Shown here one piece after another: positions 55,823 to 64,000 of a DNA stretch of 64,000 nt (its first letter is position 1; every line of letters starts with the position of its first letter). The position numbers were made by a program, and so were the translations under genes. The notes under the pieces are model-generated. The model did no database searches. It had not been told where the DNA came from and worked only from the letters and a program-made list of their open reading frames with translations. The DNA comes from Taxillus chinensis (taxonomy: Eukaryota > Streptophyta > Magnoliopsida > Santalales > Loranthaceae), in contig CM042092.1 in the NCBI GenBank assembly GCA_023512835.1, positions 1,885,293 through 1,949,292 on the forward strand, given 5' to 3'.

Positions 55823-56718
55823 CTTTTCCTTGTATGACCATACAAAAAGAATTTACTTCATTAAAACCTTGCTAGGAAAATCTAATGGAAAAAACCTTTA
55901 GCTAAAGAAAAAGAGTACAATATTCTTATGTGTTATAGTATATTTTAAGATTGCCTTAATAAAACCTTGCAAAGGAAAAACTCAATGGGAGAAAACCTTT
56001 AGTGAAGGAAAAAGATAGTACAATTAGTATAATCTTTTACTTCCCCTCTTTAGCATAAAGATCTTCAATTTATGATGAGAGATCCTTAAGTGGGTGCATT
56101 CCGATGTTATTTATCAATTTTTTGAATGTTGTTGTCGGTAATGCCTTTGTAAATAAATCTGACAAATTATTACTCGATTGTATTTATTTGACATCAATTT
56201 CACCGTTCTTTTGGATCTCATGTGTATAAAAGAACATGGTGAGATGTGTTTAGTTCATCACCTTTAATATAACTTTCTATGATATATGTGATACAAGTAA
56301 CATTATCTTTATATAAAATTGTTGAGTTATCTGTGATCGTGGACAAGCCATATTTTTCTCGAATGTGTTTAATTAATGATCTTAGCCATATATATTTCCG
56401 ATTAGCTTTATGAATGATAATAATCTTTGAGTGATTTAAAGAATTAGCAACAAGTGATCATTTGACAAACCTCCATAAAATAGCAATATATCCACAAATA
56501 AATAAAATACCCTGTTTGTGATATACCTTTATGTGGGTTTTAAAGAAAACATGCATATGCATATCCAATTAATTATGAATTTGAACCTTTTGAATAAAAT
56601 AGTCCCATGTCGGTTGTTCCACGAAGATAACGTAAAACATGTTTAACTCATTCGAGTGCCTTCGGGTTGGAGCAAAACTATATCTTACTAATAAATTAAA
56701 TGAAAATGCTATATCAGG
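55823..56718 (-). pseudogene. Copia RNase H and RT end, heavily broken
   Basis: Minus-strand pieces near 56080-56420 and 56560-56700 correspond by position to RNase H and the RT C-terminus (e.g. the DLFTKALPTTTF-like end near 56110 and the RYLRGT-like block near 56630), but frame is lost. A repeated AAACCTTGC-AAGG-AAAA block occurs at 55862-56005. Confidence 0.55.
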
Positions 56719-57156
56719 TCACGTGCAATTTCCAAGATACATCAAAGCATCAATTGCACTAAGATATGATACTTCATGACCAAAAATTTCTTCATCATCT
56801 TCTCGAGAACGAAAAGGGTCTTTTTTCACATCAAGTGATAGAACAACCATTGGAGTACCCAAAAGATGAGCTTTCTCCATATAAAAATGCTTTAGGACCT
56901 TTTCTGTGTATTTTGATTGATAAACAAGAATTCCATTTGGAAAATGTTCAATTTGTAAACCAAGATAAAATTTTATTTTTCTAAGATCTTTCATCTTAAA
57001 ATCATTTTTTAAATAAGTAGCAGTTTTTATGAGTTTTGATGGAGTCCTAACAAGATTTAAATCATCCACATAAACTGCAATGATAGAAAATCCATATTTT
57101 GATTTGTTAATGAAAACACATAGACAAATTCGATTATTCTCAAATCCTTCTTTCAA
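56719..57156 (-). pseudogene. Copia reverse transcriptase, C-terminal part
   Basis: Contains the catalytic box AVYVDDLNL (residues 27-35), FKMKDLRKIKFYLGLQIEH and YTEKVLKHFYMEKAH, all standard Copia RT blocks, through DALMYLGNCT. In this element it follows the N-terminal RT piece after a stop and small frame break near 57180. Confidence 0.88.
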
Positions 57157-57180
57157 TAGATATTCACTGAGACGATTGTA

Positions 57181-57552
57181 CTATATGCGTCCTGATTGCT
57201 TTAACTCATATAAAAATCTTTGTAGCTTGATAGAATGAATACTCCTAGATTTAGAGTTACATGCTTCATGCATTTCGTATCCTTCATGGATTTTCATGTA
57301 TATATCATTATCAAGTGATCCATATGAATATGTTGTAACCACGTCCATTAAACGTATATCCAAACTTTTTGTAACTACCAAGCTAATAAAAAATTTAAGT
57401 ATAATTGTATCCACTACAGGAGAACATGTTTCTTCATAATCAATGTTAGGTTTTTGTAAAAAACCTTGTGCAACAAGTCTTGCTTTGTATCTTATAATTT
57501 CATTTTTCTCATTACGTTTTCTAACAAATACCCACTTGTATCTAGTAGGCAA
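57181..57552 (-). pseudogene. Copia reverse transcriptase, N-terminal part
   Basis: Blocks YKWVFVRKRNEKNEI, RYKARLVAQGFLQKPNIDYE, ETCSPVVDTI, RLMDVVTTYSYGSLDNDIYM and LYELKQSGR follow the Copia RT order; the expected DVVTAYLYGSL block is altered. Two adjacent RT pieces give a nearly whole, inactive enzyme. Confidence 0.88.
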
Positions 57553-58649
57553 TACACCTTCAAGTGTTTAGACTATAGGTCCAAATACTTCACGTTTTGC
57601 TTGTGAGTCTAGCTCTGCTTGAATTGCCTCTTTCCATATTGGCTAATCATTTATATGTTGACATTCTTTGACAATTCGTGGTTCAATATCATCATGACTT
57701 CTTGTAATGTCAAATGCAACCTTCAATGAAAATATGTTATCAACAACAATTTTGTTTCTAGCTAATATATCTCTTGTGCTTATATAATTTATTGAGATCT
57801 CATTATTTTCAAGTACCTGTTCTTCTTTAGGGGATAAGGCTACAAGAGATTCCTTTTCAAGAAACTCCTCTTCAGAGGATTTATTTCTAGGAGAATTTTG
57901 TATAAAAAGTTTGGATTGATCAATTTTTATTACTTAATTGTTGGAAAAAACTTCTTCAGAAGCACATATTTCTTTTCCTTGTACTTTTCTCTTTCGGGGA
58001 ATTTTATCCTTTGCCCTAATAGGTCTTTCACGTTTCAGGCATGCCTTAGACTCATGTGTTGCAGCATTCATTGAGTGTCCTATAGGGAGTTCTATTTTTG
58101 CGGGAGTATTAACGGTAGGAATATGAGATTTAACTATTTTCTTGTTATCAAAAAATGCATCTAACAATTGATTTGTAATATTCTACAAATGGATAATCCT
58201 CTGAACCTCTAGTTCACATTCATTTGTATGAGGATAAAAATGTGATAGCATCATATTTTTCCAAGTAATTTCTTGTCATGCTTTTGGCAATGACTTTTCT
58301 TTCCCCAATGATGGATATATGCTTTTATCAAAATGGCAATCCTCAACGCGTGCTTTAAAAATATTACCAGTCAAAGGCTAAAAGAATCTAATGATAGAAG
58401 GAGAATCAAAACCAACATAAATACCAAGTTTACGTTGAGGGCCTGTTTTAATACGTTGAGGAGGCGTAATTGGAACATACACATCATAACCAAAAATACA
58501 AAAATGAGATATATTTGGAGGTTGACCAAATGCAATTTGCAAAGGAGAATATTTTTGGTGAGTTGATGGTCTAATCCGAATTAAAGATGTAACATGTAAT
58601 ATTGCATGTTCTCAAGCAGACACCAGTAATTTTGATTTCATAAGCAAAG
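57553..58649 (-). pseudogene. Copia integrase C-terminal region and linker
   Basis: Minus-strand blocks FGQPPNISHF, FGYDVYVPITPPQR, KLGIYVGFDSPSIIRF (58400-58560) are the integrase C-terminal part; further on an Arg/Lys-rich linker (KRERPIRAKDKIPRKRK at about 58020) precedes RT. Multiple frame breaks. Confidence 0.75.
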
Positions 58650-59984
58650 TATTGGTCCAGAAGAGCCTAAAGGGGGTGAATAGGCTCTTTAAAAAACTCT
58701 TTTATACTCTATGGCACAACACTTTCTAATTGAATGAATATATCAATGCGAAAGACAATCAGATAGTGAAAGTATTTTGTATTATTATTAAAAGATAATT
58801 ACAACAAAATCAATAGCAGATTAAGCTGTTTGCACAGGCTTTGTATCTACTAAAGGATATATCTCTCTAGCTCACAGTAACACTCTGAATCTTAACAATT
58901 ACGCACACTCTATCAAGTATTATAATTTCTAAGCACAAGCGCACGTACACCTTAAAAGCACACTTATACAAATATACAAGATTTATATTTATAGGCAATC
59001 CCCGAGACATTCTTGGAACTGAATTTTCCGATTGTTGAGCTACATTGATGATCTTCTCGGAAAATACCTTTGCTTTAATTGTTGTGGATGTGAAGCTCGA
59101 GTTATTGGAATTATGAGTGTATTGAATTGTTTTGCGTAATTCCAATTGTATTAGAGATCGTGTCCACGCATTCAAGCGATTTACGTGTAAGATGATATAA
59201 ATATCTTTAACGGATCTATCTTATATCGGGACACAACAAGCTTAAATGCGCCAAACTGACATTGCGAGTAAACGGAGCAACATCGTCTTATTCCATCGCA
59301 AAGTTCCTTACTTCGTATTAATGAAGAGCTCGGATTCCTTACTCCGTGTCAATGAAGTGCTCGGGTATCTTATTCCGTAGCAAGGTTCCTTACTCTGTGT
59401 TTGTTGAACGCTCGAAATCCTTATTTAGTATTAGCGCTTCCTTACTTCATGTAAGTACATAGCTTGGATGCTTACTTTGTGTGAATAAAAGACTCAGGCC
59501 CTTATTCCGTATCAATATTCCTTACTCCGTGTGAGTATAAGACTCAGATCCTTACTCCGCATCTTCTTGTCCTTAGTCTGTGCGAGTGGAAGACTTAGAT
59601 CTTTATTTTGCATCAATGCTCTCTTACTCCGCGCGAGTTATAAACTAGGATTCTTACTCCGTATCTCTTTGTCTTTAGTCCGTTTGAATAAAAGACACGA
59701 ATCCCTTAGTTTATATCTTTAGTCCTTAGTCCGCGTTAATATTCCTTACTCCGTATCTTGTGTTAACTTGGTTATTTATCAAGTCACTTATCATCACTCT
59801 TATTGGTCTGGATTAGGATTATGTATCTTGTCCTTAACTTAACGCTCAACCAAGTTATTTACCAAGTGAAGATCCAATTTAAGCCTATCTTCTACAACCA
59901 AGTTAAAGATAGACATTAAAAGATTTTACATCAAATTACATAGGATTTCATCGGCATCATTCAAATTCTAGGTTCGATCCAACA
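58650..59984 (-). mobile_element. solo LTR of the 12.7-kb Copia family in TNT1-like Copia integrase
   Basis: On the minus strand it starts TGTTGGATCGAACC and ends TTTAGGCTCTTCTGGACCAATA, matching the LTRs at 28885 and 40392. Perfect CAAAG duplications (58645-58649 and 59985-59989). It contains a diverged array of the CGGAGTAAGG unit (59270-59770, reverse strand). The end is TG...TA rather than TG...CA. It interrupts integrase in the LIAR block. Confidence 0.9.
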
Positions 59985-60310
59985 CAAAGTTCGAGCAATT
60001 AATTGAAGTCATTTAATAAGCAATTCAGCTAAACCATCTTGAGTATGAGTATGGCCAACAAGATGTTTAACATTAATTCCAATTGATAAATAATAATCAT
60101 AAAATGTCTGAGATGTGAATTCACCTACATTATCCATCTGAATAGATTGAATTGGATAAAAAGAAAATTAAGCTCGTAATCTAATTATTTGAGCAAGGAG
60201 TCTAGCAAATGCAATATTACGAGTAGAAAGCAAATAGTTGAAGCATAAATCAAACCATAAAATACTTAAATGGTCCACATGGAGGATGAATTGGCCCATA
60301 TATTTCCCCT
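59985..60310 (-). pseudogene. Copia integrase catalytic core
   Basis: Minus-strand remnants in order: GPIHPPCGPFKYFMV (near 60300), STRNIAFARLL-like, the block around RMDNVGEFTSQTF (second Asp) and the block around HTQDGLAE (third acid, near 60030), then LIAR up to the solo LTR. Stop codons and frame breaks throughout. Confidence 0.8.
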
Positions 60311-60465
60311 TGAATTTTTTTTAAAAATGATGGAGATTCAAAAATCACCTTACAAGGGGAAGGTTTGATAATAATTTTACTTTGAGAACAAGTAGTACAA
60401 AGATAATCACATGATAAAAGAATCTTCTGGTTCTTTAATGGATGTCCATTAAAGTTTTCAATTAT
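60311..60465 (-). pseudogene. Copia integrase zinc-finger region
   Basis: Minus-strand C-x-x-C remnant (the CSQSK-like block near 60385) that follows WHDHLGYLG in the pre-integrase domain. Short and frame-broken. Confidence 0.6.
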
Positions 60466-60879
60466 TCAATGCATCATAAGTATTCCCAGATATCCAAGAT
60501 GATCATGCCAAAGCATGAACATCTTTGGATTAGAACACTTCTGGTGTATCAAAGCATGTGATTCAATTATTCTTATTATTGTATAATACAACCTGAAAGA
60601 GAAAGTAGGTAGTTTTTCTAACATGAGTTTTTGGCCTAAATTTGTCAAAGTTATGGCATAAAGATATCCTTTATTGCCTTCATTAGTGGTTTCAACATGA
60701 AAACCATTTATACGAATATCTTTAAAACTAAGTAAATTTCTTCTAGATTTAGAAAAATACAAAGCATTGTTAATACATAATGTTTTTCCCTTTAGTAATA
60801 TGATGATTGCTCTTCCAGAGCCTTCAATTAGGTTTGATGAACCTAATATTGTATTAACGCTAGCTTTTTTTAATACCAA
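60466..60879 (-). pseudogene. Copia protease end and pre-integrase
   Basis: An open frame of 137 residues with GSSNLIEGSGRAIIILLKG, LCINNALYFSKSRRNLLSFK, GFHVETTNEGNKGYLY and FMLWHDHLGYLGILMMH. These are the protease-to-integrase blocks of TNT1-94-like elements; the final WHDHLG is the His-rich start of the integrase zinc domain. Confidence 0.88.
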
Positions 60880-61400
60880 ATAATGAAAATATTTTTATCT
60901 TTAAGAATTGTGTGAGTTGTACAACTGTCTGCTAGACACAAATCTTCAACAATCCTATTGGAATCAATCTTCTCGTCAATATAACCAATGCCTCCATATA
61001 TAAACACACATTCAATTTTATTAATAATAAAGAAAATATCATAATGCACTTAACTTTGATAATGTAAATATAAATTGCGACATAATAAAAACATACTAAT
61101 TATTATAAAAATATTCATCACTAATCAAAAAATAGTGTTAGGGTTTGCAAAGAACATAGAAACATCAAAATGAGTGTTACCCTCTTCATTTTGAATATCA
61201 ACAAAAACTTGAAAATCTTCAGAATTACTGTGATCGGCAAAATTCATCTCAATCCACTTTTCTTTGCCTTTTATGGAGGCTTGATATAGATCTATCAGAT
61301 ATTTAGGCGTACGATAGGTACACGATCAGTGTCCTTTCATACCATACCTATAGCATTTATTTTCATATTTTTTTGTAGGTTTATCCTCTAAACCTTTGTT
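60880..61400 (-). pseudogene. Copia gag zinc knuckle and protease start
   Basis: Minus-strand CYRYGMKGHW...C near 61330-61360: the second Cys of the knuckle is changed to Tyr. Followed by ASIKGKEKWIEMNFADHSN-like matter and, near 60950, the CLADSCTTHTILK-like protease block. Broken by stops. Confidence 0.75.
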
Positions 61401-62366
61401 TTTATTTTTTTCTTCAATGTGGTTCCATTTCTGATGGTATAGAGTATGTTTTTTGTAGGAATTATGAGTATGGTTCCCTCTACCTCTATAATGTTTTCGA
61501 CCATGTCCATGTCCACAACTATGAAATGATGTCCCATTTGCTTTAGGAAATGGTATAGAACCCGTTGGACGAGATTGATGGTTTTTTTATTAATAGCTCA
61601 TTATTTTGCTCAACCATCAAAAGACAAGATATTAGTTTAGAATATTTTGTGAATTTACGCTCTCGATATTGCTACTGCAGGAGCACGTTCGAGGCATGAA
61701 ATGTGATATATGTTTTCTTTAACATATCCATATCAGTAACATTTTCTCCACACAATTTTAATTGTGAGCTGATTTTAAAAAGTATAGAATTATATTCACT
61801 AACACTCTTAAAATCTTGCAACCTCAGGTGTATTCAATAATAATGGGCTTGTGGGAGGATATAAGTCTTCTGGTGCTCATATATCTCCTTTAGATTAATC
61901 CACAGGATCAAGGGTATCTTTTTCTATAAGATATTCATTTTTTAATTCTTCATAAATATGAAGACAAAGGAAAATCATTGTTTTAACATGATCCTGCTGG
62001 GATGCTTCATTATTTATCTTAATTGCATTCTCAAGATTCATAGCTTCAAGATAAATCTCAGCATCAGGGATCCAAGATAAGTAATTCTTGCTAGAAACGT
62101 CAAAGGCAGCAAACTCAAATTTTGTAAGATTTGATATTATCTAAACAAAAATACAATAAGATATAAAAACATTAGTTAATGTCAATAACATTAAAAAGAT
62201 AATAGTCTAGAATGATAAGAGGTTAGTTCCATATAAATTTTATAAATACGATGATATCATAATATGATTCATGAAAATAAATAAATTAAAAATACCTCAA
62301 AGATATTGTTGATGTTGAAGATCAAAAGAACACAACGATTGACTAGAGAGTCGTGCTAATAATTGT
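61401..62366 (-). pseudogene. Copia gag (UBN2 domain) remnant
   Basis: Minus-strand blocks near 62080-62110 (YLSWIPDAEIYLEAMNLEN), 61980 (AMIFL-like), 61820 (RLQDFKSVSEYNSI), 61745 (SSQLKLCGENVTDMDML) and 61610 (LMVEQNNELL) give a Copia gag in order, with stops and shifts. The remaining bases to the LTR are leader. Confidence 0.8.
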
Positions 62367-62662
62367 TGTAAAATCAATGGAAATAATAAAATATAGAAAG
62401 ATATTACAATATAAATATGAGTTCTTCAAGAACCATGTATATAGTTTTCAATTATCATTACAATACAAACAAACATATACTCTACTTTATACGTATGAGG
62501 TAATATCAAAGGTCAAGAGGATTAAATGAAGAAATGTGAAGAGGTGGTATATGAAAGTTTATACATAATGTAAAGGGAATTCCAAAGGGCATTCATTAAT
62601 ATAAGGCAATTCCAAAGGATGGAAAACCAATGGTCATCCATTAAATGAATGATTTCATAACA
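62367..62662 (-). repeat. TNT1-like Copia 5' LTR
   Basis: Pairs with 55561-55822. Followed by target duplication ATTAC. Confidence 0.9.
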
Positions 62663-62667
62663 ATTAC

Positions 62668-62851
62668 ATCTATTATCAGTTTTGTCCTTTATGCGCAAAT
62701 ATTATTTTGGGTGAAAAATCAAGTTGTTGTGAAGATAATTTTGGAAACAATATTAATGTGCATTTTTTATATGTTTCCACAACAAAATACATGTGAAAAT
62801 ATTTGAATAAATTAAGAATTATTTTTGTGTATTGAACATTTTTGGTATCTA
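62668..62851. other. AT-rich spacer
   Basis: Nothing recognised. Confidence 0.6.
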
Positions 62852-62859
62852 CTAACGTC

Positions 62860-63327
62860 TAGGGGTGTTAAACGGACGGGCTGGGCCGGGCCGGGCCCAG
62901 CCCGTTTAGGCCCGCTTTTAAACGGGCTAGAAATATCTGGCCCGAGCAGGCCTGCAGGCCAGCTCGTTTAATATTTTATTTTTTTAAAGATTTTTTTACT
63001 TTAAATATCTTATTTTTTCCAAAAACAAATAATAATTTTAGCTTTCACGGATCAAACACAACCTATAAATAACTATAAATACAGTAAAACTTACAAAATA
63101 TTAATACTATATGTGAATTTTTAATAAAATAAACTAAAAAAAGTCAAAATAAACAAATAAATAAATACCAGCCCGTAAACCCGCGAGCTCAGCTTGCTTT
63201 GGCCTGCGGCCTGCGGGCCAAAGCCCGTTTTGACCCGCATATAAGCGGGCCAAAATTTATAAGCCCGGCCCGTTTTACGGGTCAGCCTTGCACGGCCCGC
63301 GAGCTGCTGGCCCGTTTAACACCCCTA
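62860..63327. mobile_element. hAT-type MITE, 468 bp
   Basis: Terminal inverted repeats TAGGGGTGTTAAACGG at both ends (16 bases), with flanking 8-bp repeats CTAACGTC and CTAACTCC (six of eight match), the hAT target-site size. Ends are rich in GGGCC/GCCCG words that can pair over about 80 bases; the middle is AT-rich. No transposase. Confidence 0.85.
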
Positions 63328-63335
63328 CTAACTCC

Positions 63336-64000
63336 TATTAGTTCTCTACTAATTTTTCATATCCCTCTCACCTTTGTAAGTATGGAAAATTCGGGAAAGT
63401 AGGGAAAATATATAGATTTATTTTTGTCCACTGCTTGGATGATATGGAACCTCAACAGTAAGTACGGAAAATTCTCTTAACATTCATGAAATCATTTCTC
63501 AACAAATTTTGTTGTGAAAATGGGTGGAGAATATACTGTAAAAAATAGTTGTTAAAACTCTTTTTTTCATTGTGAGTCAACTTGAAAATATACAATAAAA
63601 AATAACTTTTGTGAAAGATGAGAATGATGCGATTCAGCTTTATGCATTGATGATAATAAAAAACATTTGCAATAAGGAGGTATTGAATATCTCGTTTTAC
63701 CCGTTATTTTTTTAATCATAATCTAAAAAATATTAAAAGATAATATTAATATTTCATATAATATTTTTTATTTAAATTAAATTATAAAAATATCTTTTTC
63801 ACTTTATTTTCATTCTAATCATTTTTTTTTCATCATGTTTAGTATTAAATTTTCCACTCCTCTTGTACCCTTTATTCAGCAAAGGGTTTCATATCATGAG
63901 TGATAGCGCATCTTACTTGGGCTCACATTTGGTGATGTGATAGGTGAGGCCCACTTCAACACAGGCCCAAATTAGGTTGGCATCGACCCGTATAGTAAAA
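63336..64000. other. AT-rich intergenic, nothing recognised
   Basis: No gene, repeat family or RNA signal recognised up to the window end. Confidence 0.6.

Larger units (their letters stand above)
55561..62662 (-). mobile_element. TNT1-like Copia retrotransposon, short LTRs, complete borders
   Basis: LTRs at 55561-55822 and 62367-62662 (start TGTARMAT, end TTTCATAACA), with perfect ATTAC duplications (55556-55560 and 62663-62667). LTRs are clearly diverged, so the insertion is old. Internal order on the minus strand: gag, protease/pre-integrase, integrase, RT, RNase H. A solo LTR (58650-59984) interrupts integrase. Without it the element is about 5.8 kb. All genes carry stops and frameshifts. 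Confidence 0.92.

Overview
This is a flowering-plant nuclear segment. The evidence is spliced genes with plant-type introns, a plant-specific CDK-related kinase family member, plant Ty3/gypsy and Copia LTR retrotransposons with initiator-Met-tRNA primer sites, MITE-like elements and long AT-rich intergenic DNA. The species cannot be named from sequence alone. Many long A, C, G and T runs (170-1100, 7894-7940, 10860-10901, 28620-28879) and frequent single-base indels in repeats suggest a long-read assembly with homopolymer errors, so some frameshifts may be consensus errors.

Only two host genes are supported. One is a seven-exon serine/threonine kinase gene (4262-7730, +), whose 581-residue reading frame closes exactly across all six introns. 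The other is a small two-exon gene (54632-55152, +) for a Pro-rich protein with a Cys-rich core. Between and beyond them almost everything is transposon-derived.

Region by region: 1-4261 is AT-rich intergenic DNA, a MITE-like fragment and the kinase promoter. 4262-7730 is the kinase gene. 9166-23792 is a 14.6-kb Ty3/gypsy (Tekay/Del-like chromovirus) element on the minus strand with perfect GATCT target duplications; its left LTR carries a 4.9-kb palindromic array of seven copies of a small non-coding LTR (TRIM-type). 25143-42457 is an old solo LTR split by a second solo LTR (25718-28043) and by a 12.7-kb Copia element (28885-41625, AGCTT duplications) that carries extra 3' coding matter, including a Ulp1-like protease remnant. 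42685-49990 holds three more related LTRs. 51056-54152 is a decayed minus-strand Copia split by a solo LTR. 55561-62662 is a minus-strand TNT1-like Copia (ATTAC duplications) split by a solo LTR of the 12.7-kb Copia family (CAAAG duplications). 62860-63327 is a hAT-type MITE.

The retroelement genes form the usual chain (Gag packages RNA, protease matures the polyprotein, RT/RNase H copies it, integrase inserts it). Every copy here is broken, so none appears autonomous. The most unusual structures are the palindromic TRIM array and the Copia element with a Ulp1-like 3' reading frame.
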